DNA from: UBA7662 sp036787895 | GTDB taxonomy: Bacteria > Bacteroidota > Bacteroidia > UBA7662 | Direction of reading: 5' to 3' | Assembly (NCBI GenBank): GCA_036787895.1 | Contig: DAIQOK010000001.1 | Location: forward strand, 1-64,000 | DNA length: 64,000 nt | Shown here: positions 24,073 through 33,420 of the stretch, piece after piece | Numbering within the stretch: position 1 is the stretch's first letter | How the letters are laid out: every line of letters starts with the position of its first letter | The notes under the pieces: generated by a model | The model's database searches: none | Told to the model about the DNA's origin: nothing | What the model saw: only the letters and a program-made list of their open reading frames with translations | Position numbers and translations under genes: made by a program

Positions 24073-25581
24073 TTAGTTTCTCAGCCGGCGGATAGCTTCC
24101 GGCAGTTGTGCAATAATATCACGGGCCAGGAGACTTTCCTGGCCTTTTTCATATGCAGCCAAATCACCGGCCAGTCCATGCAGATGAACTCCGGTAATTA
24201 CGCTCTGATATGGACCTATTCCCTGGGCCAACAAACCGGCCAGGATGCCAGTAAGCACATCTCCACTTCCGGCTGTCGCCATACCCGGATTGCCATTGGT
24301 GTTGAGCAATAAACTACCATCAGGGGTACAGATGAAGCTGTAGGCATTTTTAAGAACTATATAACACTTCCGCTGCTCAGCAAATTTCCGTGCTTTTTCA
24401 AGGCGTATGGGCCAGTTGTTGGAATGGCCAGTCATTCGATCAAATTCCAACATATGAGGAGTGAGTATGCTATTTGCAGGTATGTGATTCTGTAAAAAAG
24501 GCTGCTCAGCCATTATATTCAAGGCATCGGCATCAATTACAATGGGTTGCTCCTGTTGTTCAAGCCAGGTTCCAAAGGCTAAGGCAGTATCCCTATGTGT
24601 GCCAATACCTGGTCCAACTGCAACAGCGCTATATTTACCACTGTCCGGCTGGCCTGTCCAATACTCAGGGTGGGGATCAACGCTCACCATCGCTTCAGGC
24701 ACAGTTACCTGAAGGATATGTACACATTTTTCAGGCAGATGTATGTTGATTTTTCCGACGCCAACCCGCAAAGCAGCTTCAGCAGCCAAACGTGCGGCAC
24801 CTGTTTTGCCTAAACAACCGGCAATTAAATTGAGATAACCGTAGGTACCTTTGTGACTAAACCGCTGGCGAACGGGAAAGCTTGATTTAAGGTCGGAATT
24901 AGTGATTATTCTCGCCCAAGGTGGCTGCAGTGGTAAAAAATCGGGATGTAAGCCGATATCTACCACCGTAATTTGACCACTGTACATGGCGCTTTCCGGA
25001 AACACAAAACCGGGTTTGAAGCAGGCTAGGGCAAAAGTATAGTCAGCCATTACGGCTTCACCAACCAAGGCTACCGAATCGGTAGGAAGTCCAGTAGGTA
25101 CATCCAAAGCAGCAATGGTATTTGAACAAACATTTAATGCCTTGGCCCAGGAAAGTTCAGGATCTCGCAGTGTTCCATGGGTGCCACTGCCCAATATGGC
25201 ATCAATAATAATGGTCTCCGGTGACAGTTTTTCAATAAAGCTTGGATGCTGTTGATAGCGGCAATGTGCTGCATGTTTTTCCAAAAAAATAGCATAAGCT
25301 AATTTTTGCTCAGCTTTGGCTGATTCTACCGCATGGATTAAGACTAGCTGCACTTGCCAACCAGCTTCCAGCAACAACTTAGCAGCATATATGCCATCAC
25401 CTCCGTTTTTTCCCCTGCCACTTAAAACAACAACGGGTTTTTTCTCTTTAAATACGGTCAGAAAACTACTCACAAATTCAGCTGCCGCTTGTTGCATTAG
25501 CTGTTGGTTGTTCATGCCATAATGCTGCAGACTGTAATTTTCCCAGGATTCTATTTCGGATGCAGTAAAAACAGCTATCAT
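24073..25581 (-). CDS. nnr: bifunctional NAD(P)H-hydrate epimerase/dehydratase
   Basis: Repairs hydrated NADH and NADPH. The N-terminal YjeF epimerase domain (about 1-210) has VLSGRGKNGGDGIYAAKLL and a conserved Asp in IIDAILGSGTHG. The C-terminal ribokinase-like dehydratase domain (about 225-500) has VGPGIGTH, and NPGMATAGSGDVLTGILAGL with the catalytic Asp. The fusion is the usual bacterial form. The start overlaps the stop of the NlpC/P60 gene by 4 bases, indicating one operon. Confidence 0.93.
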   Translation of the reverse strand: MIAVFTASEIESWENYSLQHYGMNNQQLMQQAAAEFVSSFLTVFKEKKPVVVLSGRGKNGGDGIYAAKLLLEAGWQVQLVLIHAVESAKAEQKLAYAIFLEKHAAHCRYQQHPSFIEKLSPETIIIDAILGSGTHGTLRDPELSWAKALNVCSNTIAALDVPTGLPTDSVALVGEAVMADYTFALACFKPGFVFPESAMYSGQITVVDIGLHPDFLPLQPPWARIITNSDLKSSFPVRQRFSHKGTYGYLNLIAGCLGKTGAARLAAEAALRVGVGKINIHLPEKCVHILQVTVPEAMVSVDPHPEYWTGQPDSGKYSAVAVGPGIGTHRDTALAFGTWLEQQEQPIVIDADALNIMAEQPFLQNHIPANSILTPHMLEFDRMTGHSNNWPIRLEKARKFAEQRKCYIVLKNAYSFICTPDGSLLLNTNGNPGMATAGSGDVLTGILAGLLAQGIGPYQSVITGVHLHGLAGDLAAYEKGQESLLARDIIAQLPEAIRRLRN

Positions 25582-26282
25582 GCTCGAATGCGTTTAATAA
25601 TGCGAAGCTTATGACTGTAATGTTTGAGGTTCCTATTAAAGATACCCTGATGGTCAAACGCATCTATTCGCACCCAGCCGGAGGCATGAATAATTTCAGT
25701 TGGGCTTAGAAGCATGCCTACATGAATGATTTTACCCTCAGCATTATCAAAAAAGGCCAGATCACCGCATTGCGCTTCTGCCGGCAAGTGAATGGTTTCA
25801 CCTAATTCTGCTTGTTGCCAGGCGTCACGGGGCAGAAGGAGGCCATGTACTTTAAAAGTTTGCTGCATCAATCCAGAACAATCGATGCCGTAAATACTTT
25901 TGCCTCCCCACAAATAGGGAGTATTTAAATATAGTTTACAAACGTTGGCTAAACTTTCGATTTGCCAGGGTAAAGCTTGCTGAACGGCAGGATGGGTAAT
26001 ATTAAGTTTGCTGCCATGAGGAAGGTGAATTGGATGACCATGAAGGTGGTGTACAAATTCACGTTCGCTTACCACATAGTTCGTAAACTCTTCGGCGCCT
26101 GAGTGATATTGTTTGTTGTCAATCCAACCTTCATAACCATCTTCGCCCCGAATTAAACTCCATTTGGCTTGTTTTTCGAGTAAATCAATCGACTCTCCAA
26201 AGAGTAATTGGGTAATTTGTTCGCTTCTATCGCTGGGTTCCTTGCGTACAGGTGCCACAGCACAATGGCAGTAATGATGCAT
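25578..26282 (-). CDS. NlpC/P60 peptidoglycan hydrolase with SH3 domains
   Basis: A gamma-D-glutamyl-diamino-acid endopeptidase fold. SH3-like segments (about 1-110) include VRKEPSDRSEQITQLLFGE. The catalytic domain has Cys135 in GIDCSGLM and His near 187 in IIHVGMLL. No lipobox or clear signal peptide is seen from this start, so it may act on recycled muropeptides or use an unconventional route. The ATG at 26282 is chosen because an upstream ATG at 26324 lies inside the terminator hairpin of the preceding gene. The stop overlaps nnr by 4 bases. Confidence 0.87.
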   Translation of the reverse strand: MHHYCHCAVAPVRKEPSDRSEQITQLLFGESIDLLEKQAKWSLIRGEDGYEGWIDNKQYHSGAEEFTNYVVSEREFVHHLHGHPIHLPHGSKLNITHPAVQQALPWQIESLANVCKLYLNTPYLWGGKSIYGIDCSGLMQQTFKVHGLLLPRDAWQQAELGETIHLPAEAQCGDLAFFDNAEGKIIHVGMLLSPTEIIHASGWVRIDAFDHQGIFNRNLKHYSHKLRIIKRIRA

Positions 26283-26304
26283 AAATACGAAATTGAGAAA
26301 AATA

Positions 26305-26334
26305 AAAAAGGCCTGTGCATGCACAGGCCTTTTT
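26305..26334 (-). terminator. palindromic terminator after the lipoprotein gene
   Basis: A perfect 30-base palindrome with arms of 15 bases (AAAAAGGCCTGTGCA and its complement) ending in T runs. It terminates the gene at 26355-28046, 20 bases past its stop. Confidence 0.88.
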
Positions 26335-26354
26335 ATTATCCACGGGTTGTGGGA

Positions 26355-28046
26355 TTAGCGAATGGCTACTTTGAAGTAGTCTTGGTTGTGATGTTTGATA
26401 AACTCAGCATCACCCTTCGCCAAATCACGCATGCTGGCATCAAGGGCCACCGAACGGGTGAGACCGGTTGTCATCATATCTCGGTTGTCGGTGCGTGCAC
26501 CAATGATGGCTTTGAGGTAGTGACCGGCTGCATCAAGATTTTGGATAGCATCCAGCTCAGCTGCTGCAGCTGTATAGTTTTTGTTCAAAATAAGGGCAAG
26601 TGCTTTGTTGTAGCCAGCACCGAGTTTACTAATGGCAAGCGCATAATCGCCGGCACGTATCGCAACAACGCCCTGGTTGTAATCTACATTCACACCAGCA
26701 TTAGCTGCTTTGGTGAAAAATTCTTTGGCTTTTTTGTAGTCGCCTTCTTTGCCAGCCAATACACCCTGATTATTCAATAATTCTGCAGCATCAGGATTGG
26801 CAGCAACTGCACTGTTCAGGTAGTTGCGGGCAGCAGCGAGGTCGTTTTTATCCAATGCCATAGCAGCCAGGTTGTTGAAGCTGCGGTAATCGCCAGGAAA
26901 AGCTTTACTGGCGTTGGTAAGTATGGTGGTGCGGTCAGCTTCTGTTTTAGCTATACGAGCTGCTTTCATCAATTCGTTAGCAGTGAGTTTGCTGTCATTG
27001 CTTAAGGCCAAACGAAGCAGGGTAGTATCGGCTTTAACCGGCTCAACGGCATTGATTACCATTTCAGCACGACGTAACTGTGGCAGGTATTTGTCAGCCA
27101 ACACCTTGTATGCAGCTGTCAATTTGCGAAGATCTTCTTGTTTTTCTTCGCTCGACTTGCCGCTGTTGATGATGGCAATAACTTCTGCTTTGTTCGGAAT
27201 GTTTTCATTTTGAATCAATGCCAACAGGCCGTTCCAGTCTTCAGTAGCAGTCGACTCTTTATAGAAATTGTCGTCATACAACTTGGTCATGCCTTTTTTG
27301 CCAATCAACGATTTGAAAACAAAGTCATTGGCACCTTTAGCGCGCTGATCAGCCAGTTTGTCGTTGCGCTGAAGTTCACCATCCGGTGAAGCGTAACCAT
27401 TGATGACGATCTCGCGGATTTGATAGCCTTTTTGCATGAAATCGGCCATGGCCTGAATTTCAGCTTTTTTCTTCTCCGAATTACGAACGTCAGACTGATT
27501 AATCAAGAAGAAGATGGTCGCGCGTTGTGAAACGGGAACTTCTTTGAAGTTATCAGCAGCCAGTGCAGTTTTATAATCTGTTTTCAAACGCTGCGCAGTA
27601 ACGATAGTGCCGTCGGCCAGTTTAACTACCGGGAAATCGACAGATTTTTTGCCAATGGCAACGTTCACCTTCACATTCAACTCAGCCTTTTCCATACCTT
27701 TTTTGTAGGCAATGGCATTCGGATGGCTGAAAGTACCGCCTGTTGCATTAGCTACGGTACGTCCTGCACCTTCGGCGCTTTCACCTTTGAATTTTACCGG
27801 ATTGAGATCGAGATTGGTGCCTGCATAGTTAAGAACAGGTGTTGCTGTCAAAACTGCCTTTTTAGCGAAGTACTTTTCGCCAAAGGTAACTTTGTTGACA
27901 AAGCTGATGCTGTCACCACGAAGCTCCAATACAGTAGGCTCGGTGCTGTAGCTTACGCCACCCGGGTTTTTCAACATTTTGCTGCTACAACCTGCAGTCA
28001 AGCCGCCGATTATAAGTAATGCTGCAATTGATTTTTGAAGATTCAT
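26355..28046 (-). CDS. outer-membrane lipoprotein with OmpA-like and TPR regions
   Basis: A lipobox LTAGC places the lipid-bearing cysteine at residue 20. The middle (about 185-275) has an OmpA-like segment (IREIVINGYASPDGE, then a LADQRAKG motif), which usually binds peptidoglycan. The C-terminal part (about 370-530) is TPR-like, with DYRSFNNLAAMALDKNDLAAARNYL and AELLNNQGVLAGKEGDYKKA. It probably links the outer membrane to the cell wall. A -7 element lies about 57 bases upstream (28103-28110), and the palindromic terminator follows, so it forms a single-gene unit. Confidence 0.83.
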   Translation of the reverse strand: MNLQKSIAALLIIGGLTAGCSSKMLKNPGGVSYSTEPTVLELRGDSISFVNKVTFGEKYFAKKAVLTATPVLNYAGTNLDLNPVKFKGESAEGAGRTVANATGGTFSHPNAIAYKKGMEKAELNVKVNVAIGKKSVDFPVVKLADGTIVTAQRLKTDYKTALAADNFKEVPVSQRATIFFLINQSDVRNSEKKKAEIQAMADFMQKGYQIREIVINGYASPDGELQRNDKLADQRAKGANDFVFKSLIGKKGMTKLYDDNFYKESTATEDWNGLLALIQNENIPNKAEVIAIINSGKSSEEKQEDLRKLTAAYKVLADKYLPQLRRAEMVINAVEPVKADTTLLRLALSNDSKLTANELMKAARIAKTEADRTTILTNASKAFPGDYRSFNNLAAMALDKNDLAAARNYLNSAVAANPDAAELLNNQGVLAGKEGDYKKAKEFFTKAANAGVNVDYNQGVVAIRAGDYALAISKLGAGYNKALALILNKNYTAAAAELDAIQNLDAAGHYLKAIIGARTDNRDMMTTGLTRSVALDASMRDLAKGDAEFIKHHNQDYFKVAIR

Positions 28047-28102
28047 ATCGTTCTTGGTTTTAATTATTGCCGATTTAGCGGGACAAGTTATTAATTTTGT
28101 TG

Positions 28103-28110
28103 CAAATATA
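28103..28110 (-). promoter_or_regulatory. -7 promoter element for the OmpA/TPR lipoprotein gene
   Basis: TATATTTG on the minus strand matches TAnnTTTG perfectly, 56 bases before the ATG. No TTG is seen 19-21 bases upstream, so the call is partial. Confidence 0.4.
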
Positions 28111-28200
28111 GCATTTTCACATAGAAATGGCTACTCATTCAAAATGATTACAATAGAATAAAACGCCTTTCTAAATTGCCGCTTCAAAGCCTCATAAAAC

Positions 28201-28896
28201 ATGTCTGAAAGTATCGAAAAAGTAATTCAAGTTAAGGGTGTCGACATCTATCAGGGCAAAAACCTGGTCCTGCATGACCTGAACTTTGAAATAAGTCGCG
28301 GTGAATTTGTGTACCTCATAGGTAAAACCGGAACAGGTAAAAGTTCTTTGCTCAAAACCATGTATGGCGACCTGGCCTTGAAAAAGGGAAATATCGATCT
28401 TGGCGGCATTGAGTTATTCGGTTTAAAACGTAATCAAGTACCCGTGTTACGTCGTAAACTGGGCATTGTGTTTCAGGATTTCCAGTTACTAACCGACCGG
28501 ACAATCAAAGACAATTTGCTATTCGTACTCAAGGCTACTGGCTGGAAGGACAAAAAAGCCATGCAAACACGTATTGATGAAGTATTGCAATTGGTTGGTT
28601 TGCCCACCAAAGATTTTAAAATGCCTCATGAACTAAGTGGAGGTGAACAGCAGCGTGTGGTGATTGCCAGGGCCTTATTAAACGATCCTGAAATTATTCT
28701 GGCCGACGAGCCTACCGGTAATCTCGACCCGGATACCTCTATGGATATCATGAAATTGCTCATTGATATCAGTAAAAAGTCGGCAACGGCAGTGCTTATG
28801 GCTACCCACGATTATATGATTATCGAGCGCTTTCCTGCCCGATTGTTGAAATGCGAAGACGGTCAGGTAAAAGATTTGGGTGGTATCCTCTTCTAA
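28201..28896 (+). CDS. ftsE: FtsE-type ABC ATPase
   Basis: A 231-residue ABC ATPase with Walker A LIGKTGTGKSSLLK near 38-50, signature LSGGEQQRV, Walker B IILADEPTGNLD and switch His in MATHDYMII. The overall pattern, including FQDFQLLTDRTIKDNL, matches FtsE, which with FtsX controls peptidoglycan hydrolases during division. No ftsX is adjacent, as is common in this phylum. The next gene overlaps its end by 17 bases. Confidence 0.88.
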   Translation: MSESIEKVIQVKGVDIYQGKNLVLHDLNFEISRGEFVYLIGKTGTGKSSLLKTMYGDLALKKGNIDLGGIELFGLKRNQVPVLRRKLGIVFQDFQLLTDRTIKDNLLFVLKATGWKDKKAMQTRIDEVLQLVGLPTKDFKMPHELSGGEQQRVVIARALLNDPEIILADEPTGNLDPDTSMDIMKLLIDISKKSATAVLMATHDYMIIERFPARLLKCEDGQVKDLGGILF

Positions 28897-29785
28897 AATA
28901 TTTCTTTCAGTTCTCCTTCCGGTTTACCAGCGCGATATTTCGATGCTGCTGGATAAATTGGCTATGTCAATTGAGAATTTACCGGTTGATTTCGAAATTA
29001 TTGTTTTTGATGATAGTGCTGATTCGACCTATTATGCCTGGCACAATAGATTTTCGAAGGATAAAAGATTTCGGATTTTCAGCGCTGCCAAGAACAAAGG
29101 TAGGAGTGCGAGTCGTAATTTTTTGATGCGGCAGGCCAATGGCAGTCATTGTGTATTGTTGGATGGTGATATGTGGGTGGATTCAGATTTTATGCATCAT
29201 TACCTGGATGCTATTGAAGAATATCCCGAAATGGTATTGGTTGGTGGTATAAAATATGATCAGTCAGCTGCAGGCCTTCGATTGAAAATTGGTGCTGAAA
29301 GGGAGGCTATTGCAGCGCTTGATCGACAAAAACAGCCTTATCGTGCTTTCACAGCGGCTAATGTTGCCATACCCATGGCGGTGGCCAAAAACATACAGTT
29401 TGATGAAAGTATCGTCACATACGGTCATGAAGACACGGTTTTTGGGTTGGCTTTAAAAGAACAAGCCATTCCGATTAAACATATCGATAATCCGGCCATA
29501 CATCTCGGTTTGGATGACGATGAAACATATCTCAAAAAGGTTGAAGAAAGCTTAAAAACGCTTGCAGGATTGTGGTTTACTAATCACCTGGTCAAAAAAC
29601 ACGCAGCTGAAATAAAATTGCTGCGAATATGGCAGCGCTGTCGATGGCTCCTGTTTATCGTCCCCAGCTCAAAATTGCTCTTGAATTATTTCCGTAAAAA
29701 AGCCAAAGAGTCAGTTTTTTGGCTCGATGGCTACAAGTTGCTCTACTTCCAGCTTCTCATTAAACAGCAAAATCGGCCATCATAG
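28880..29785 (+). CDS. family 2 (GT-A) glycosyltransferase
   Basis: The GT-A fold begins FLSVLLPVYQRDIS, has DFEIIVFDDSADS, and the metal-binding DXD-type motif VLLDGDMWVDSD near 95. Such enzymes move a sugar from a nucleotide donor onto a growing polysaccharide, lipid or protein. To keep the first strand the protein must start at the GTG at 28880, inside ftsE, or at another non-ATG codon nearby; the next ATG would truncate the fold. The C-terminus overlaps the convergent GT4 gene by 6 bases. Confidence 0.82.
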   Translation: MVSSSKIFLSVLLPVYQRDISMLLDKLAMSIENLPVDFEIIVFDDSADSTYYAWHNRFSKDKRFRIFSAAKNKGRSASRNFLMRQANGSHCVLLDGDMWVDSDFMHHYLDAIEEYPEMVLVGGIKYDQSAAGLRLKIGAEREAIAALDRQKQPYRAFTAANVAIPMAVAKNIQFDESIVTYGHEDTVFGLALKEQAIPIKHIDNPAIHLGLDDDETYLKKVEESLKTLAGLWFTNHLVKKHAAEIKLLRIWQRCRWLLFIVPSSKLLLNYFRKKAKESVFWLDGYKLLYFQLLIKQQNRPS

Positions 29786-30859
29786 TTTGGCGTAAACTTC
29801 TAGAAGCTTATGTTCTTCGAGTTCCCAAATCCAATGCAGGGCAGCCTCCCGGCAGTTGGCAACATAGTATAAATAGCGGTTTTGGTCAGCTTTCAGTTGA
29901 TTTATCCGGACTGCGATTTGATCGGCATCAAGTTTTTCAATCAACAGTGCTACTTCGTAATCAGCTTGCAATCGCAGATATTCGGGAAAGGCCATACTAA
30001 TTTGCGGCTTCCCGGCTTGAACATAGTCGAAAAATTTATTGGCAAGCGAATAATAATAGTTGGCAGAGCTTGCTTCGAGCAGATTTATACCCAACCAACA
30101 TTGTTGGGTATATTCATGAAGTTCATCTGGCTTCAGCATGCCAGTAAACTTAACCAGCTTATCAAGTCCAAGTGCCGATGCCTTCGCACGCAGTTGCTGA
30201 CTCAAATCCCCATCTCCAGCTAGGACACAGGGTATGCCAGTTATTTTTACCACTTCCAACAAACATTCAATCCCTCTTCCGGCATTTAAAGCGCCCTGAT
30301 ACAGCATATAATTGCCATTTATGGCATCCACCGGTGGGCTGGATTGTGGCATATTTCTTACCACTGCGAATTGAAGGCCGTATTTGGAACCATACCAGTC
30401 GGCCAACGACTGATTAACAGTATAGGCAAAGTCAACTTTGGGGAGTAAAAATGCTTCTAGTTTTTCCCAGAAACGGCGAACCCTGCTGTTGAGTTGAAGT
30501 TCCGGTACTTCGGTGAAAATCTCATGGGCGTCGTAAAAAAGTGTATTTCCTTTAAGTCGGGCAGCTAGCCAGGAGGCGGGAAGGGTATCTAAATCCACCG
30601 CACAAATGGCATCAGAGCGTCGATATAACAGAAAAATAAAAAGCCGAATATTGTAAAAGGCATAAAACAAAAAACCTTGTTCAAACAAGGTGCGTAATCT
30701 GCGACTGCGATAGGCTGTGACTGGTAATGGACGGCTTGATTTTTTAACCCTGCCAATCAAGCTAACCTGATAACCGGCTTGCTGAAGACTCAGCGCAATT
30801 CGCTGCATGCGCTGATCGTGGTTCAGGTCGGTAGTTACGGCAAGGCTAATTCTTTTCAT
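29780..30859 (-). CDS. GT4-type (GT-B fold) glycosyltransferase
   Basis: A GT-B enzyme of 359 residues. Its N-terminal domain has DLNHDQRMQRIALSLQQAGYQVSLIGR and LFYDAHEIFTEVPEL; the C-terminal donor domain has YQGALNAGRGIECLLEV, and FTGMLKPDELHEYTQQC. The acceptor is unknown. It overlaps the recQ stop by 4 bases at its start and so belongs to the gyrB-lolD-recQ run. Confidence 0.85.
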   Translation of the reverse strand: MKRISLAVTTDLNHDQRMQRIALSLQQAGYQVSLIGRVKKSSRPLPVTAYRSRRLRTLFEQGFLFYAFYNIRLFIFLLYRRSDAICAVDLDTLPASWLAARLKGNTLFYDAHEIFTEVPELQLNSRVRRFWEKLEAFLLPKVDFAYTVNQSLADWYGSKYGLQFAVVRNMPQSSPPVDAINGNYMLYQGALNAGRGIECLLEVVKITGIPCVLAGDGDLSQQLRAKASALGLDKLVKFTGMLKPDELHEYTQQCWLGINLLEASSANYYYSLANKFFDYVQAGKPQISMAFPEYLRLQADYEVALLIEKLDADQIAVRINQLKADQNRYLYYVANCREAALHWIWELEEHKLLEVYAKL

Positions 30860-32766
30860 TTTTTCCAGCGTAACATTTCATTTTCAACTTGCTGTATATT
30901 GTTTTGTTCTATATGCCAGCGTATAACTTCAAGCAATTGGTTTTTATTTTCGAAGTCAACGTATTTAGCGAGTTCAAGTATCGGCTTTGGTTCAGTTAAT
31001 GCAGCTTGCAATACAGGCGTCAACCTATCAATAAGTGCTTGGTCGATGTGCTCGGCATGCATATTCAGACAAAAATCACATTGCCCGCAGACTTTGCTTG
31101 TTGTTTCTCCGAAGTAGTACATTAAGAGCTGACTTCGGCATTGTTGTTTATTTTCGGCATAGTGCAAGGCAGCTTCCAGTTTAGCCCGACGGTCGGCTTT
31201 AAGTAAGGCATACTTGGCAGGAGGGAGCACCAGGTGTTCTTCGGCCAGCCTTTCTTCTAAGAAAGTAATGGTGGGTTTATCCGTTCGCGGTACATAATCG
31301 ATTAATTCAAATTGTTGCAACCTTTCCAATAACTTCTGAATATCGGGTATACCCAAACCAATTTTCCGGGAGAGCTGGTATTCATCGATTTTCACATACT
31401 GCTCCATGATGCCTGAGTAGGTACGAAGTAGCAGTTCAATAAATCGGTCTAAATCTTTGTGTCTTAGCCGAAAATCATAAACTGTAACTGCATCGGCTGT
31501 GAAGTGTAGCTTTGCGGGTGCAAAAGCGGCATCACTTAATAATATATAGCCACTTTGATGGATAAATTTGAGTGCCTGATGGGCTTCGTATGGTTTAAAA
31601 GCAAAATTTTCGCAAAAGGCGGTAAGTTCAAAAGGAAAGGTGGCGTATTTGCCACTTCCTACAGCCAATTGGAAGTAGTTGCCTAAGGCCTTATATACAT
31701 TTCTAATGTATTCTAAACTGGGAAAACTCAGTTCAAAGAGGCGTTCCAGTTCAGGTCGGTCGGAGTCATGAAAAATTAGATAGCACCAGGCAGCTTTTTC
31801 GTCGCGACCGGCACGTCCTGCTTCCTGAAAATAGGCCTCCAGATTGTCGGGCAGCTCGGTATGAACTACCAAACGTACATCGGGCTTATCAATGCCCATA
31901 CCAAAAGCATTGGTGCAAACCATCACCCGTATTTGATTATTGATCCAGGCCTGCTGCCGTTTGTCGCGTTCAGCTGAAGTTAGCCCGGCGTGATAATAGG
32001 AGGCTACAATGCCGTTTTTTTGGATTAAATCGGCTAGTAGTTGGGTTTTTTTGCGGCTATTGGCATAGACCACTGCAGTGCCGGGTATTTCTTTCAGCAA
32101 CTCAAGGAGCTTGCCAATTTTGTTCTCCTCGTATAAAACCCGGTAGGCGAGATTGCTGCGAACAAAACTCTTTTGAAAAACCTGAGCATTTTTGAAGTTA
32201 AGTTGCTCCTGAATGTCTTCCACAACCTTGGGTGTAGCAGTAGCCGTGAGGGCGATTACCGGCACTTTGTTTAACCTCGGTCTTATCTCAGCAATTCGAC
32301 GATATTCGGGTCGAAAATCGTGGCCCCACTGACTAATACAATGCGCTTCATCAACAGCCAGTAAACTGATATTCAGTCGCTCCAAACGGGCGAGAAATAT
32401 TTTGGTGGTCAAACGTTCGGGCGATACATACAGAAATTTGTACTTGCCTTCTGCGCATTGTTCGAGCGTAAAATCTATTTCTCGGGCACTCATGCCAGTA
32501 AATATGGCGGTGGCCTTGACTGAGCGCTTTTGTAGATTGATGACCTGGTCTTTCATCAAGGCAATCAACGGTGAAATGACCAGACAAAGTCCGGGTAGAG
32601 CCAACCCGGGAACCTGAAAACAAAGCGATTTGCCTCCCCCTGTTGGTAGTAAGGCCAAGGTGTCTTTTCCGGCTAGAACCGAGCGGACAATATCCTCCTG
32701 AAGGGGCCTGAATTGGTCGTAGCCCCAATTTTTACGCAATACTTCATGTATATCTGCATGGTTCAT
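30856..32766 (-). CDS. recQ: RecQ-type ATP-dependent DNA helicase
   Basis: A 3'-5' helicase for recombination and replication-fork repair. Walker A is PTGGGKS at 41-47, Walker B VDEAHCISQWGHDFRPEY near 137, motif VI QEAGRAGRDEKAAW near 320. The zinc-binding Cys cluster (CRSQLLMYYF..., CGQCDFC near 550) is present. No HRDC domain is visible; the C-terminal 60 residues differ from the classical layout. The length of 636 is normal. It overlaps both neighbours by 4 bases. Confidence 0.92.
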   Translation of the reverse strand: MNHADIHEVLRKNWGYDQFRPLQEDIVRSVLAGKDTLALLPTGGGKSLCFQVPGLALPGLCLVISPLIALMKDQVINLQKRSVKATAIFTGMSAREIDFTLEQCAEGKYKFLYVSPERLTTKIFLARLERLNISLLAVDEAHCISQWGHDFRPEYRRIAEIRPRLNKVPVIALTATATPKVVEDIQEQLNFKNAQVFQKSFVRSNLAYRVLYEENKIGKLLELLKEIPGTAVVYANSRKKTQLLADLIQKNGIVASYYHAGLTSAERDKRQQAWINNQIRVMVCTNAFGMGIDKPDVRLVVHTELPDNLEAYFQEAGRAGRDEKAAWCYLIFHDSDRPELERLFELSFPSLEYIRNVYKALGNYFQLAVGSGKYATFPFELTAFCENFAFKPYEAHQALKFIHQSGYILLSDAAFAPAKLHFTADAVTVYDFRLRHKDLDRFIELLLRTYSGIMEQYVKIDEYQLSRKIGLGIPDIQKLLERLQQFELIDYVPRTDKPTITFLEERLAEEHLVLPPAKYALLKADRRAKLEAALHYAENKQQCRSQLLMYYFGETTSKVCGQCDFCLNMHAEHIDQALIDRLTPVLQAALTEPKPILELAKYVDFENKNQLLEVIRWHIEQNNIQQVENEMLRWKK

Positions 32767-33416
32767 GGGGTCAGTTTACCGTCAACCATGGTGAGTCGCC
32801 TGTCGGCCATTTCGGCCAGACTGGGATTGTGGGTAACGATGACGAAGGTCTGATTGAAATGTTTCCTTAGCTCAAAAAATAAGTTATGCAGTTCACGTGC
32901 ATTGTTTGAATCGAGATTTCCGGAGGGTTCGTCGGCCAATATAACTTTCGGATGAAGCATCAGGGCCCGGGCAACGGCAAATCGTTGTTGTTCGCCGCCC
33001 GACAAAGCACTGGGTTTGTGACTTAAACGATGACTCACACCAAGGAACTGAGCCAACGCTGTTGCTCGCTTTTCTGCCTCTTTTTTCCCCATTCCTGCTA
33101 TAAAAGCAGGGATACACATATTCTCGAGTGCGGTGAATTCAGCCAGTAGATGGTGAAATTGAAAAACAAAGCCAATCTCCTTATTGCGGAAATTGGCCAG
33201 TTCTTGGTCTTTTAACTTAAATACATCGGTGTTTTCGTAAAAAATACTGCCCGAATCCGGCCGGTCGAGCGTGCCGAGCAATTGCAGCAAAGTAGATTTG
33301 CCGGCTCCAGAGGGACCAACTATTGCTACAATTTCTCCGGCCTGAATGGTGGTCGACACACCCTTCAGGACTTCCAACTGACCATAGGCCTTGTGTAAGT
33401 CCCTGACGGTGATCAT
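32763..33416 (-). CDS. LolD-like ABC transporter ATPase
   Basis: A 217-residue ATPase with Walker A VGPSGAGKSTLLQLLG, signature LSGGEQQRFAVARAL, Walker B VILADEPSGNLD and switch His TFVIVTHNPSLAEMA. The pattern matches the LolD/MacB group that works in lipoprotein release or envelope transport. A partner LolC/E-type permease is not in this window. The ATG at 33416 begins MITVRDLHKAYGQ; a longer frame to 33527 overlaps gyrB and is unlikely. Four bases separate it from gyrB. Confidence 0.87.
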   Translation of the reverse strand: MITVRDLHKAYGQLEVLKGVSTTIQAGEIVAIVGPSGAGKSTLLQLLGTLDRPDSGSIFYENTDVFKLKDQELANFRNKEIGFVFQFHHLLAEFTALENMCIPAFIAGMGKKEAEKRATALAQFLGVSHRLSHKPSALSGGEQQRFAVARALMLHPKVILADEPSGNLDSNNARELHNLFFELRKHFNQTFVIVTHNPSLAEMADRRLTMVDGKLTP

Positions 33417-33420
33417 GGGC

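Noticed and set aside
26208..26780. 190-codon + strand open frame through the terminator at 26305
   Set aside because: Antisense to two real genes and crosses a perfect terminator palindrome.
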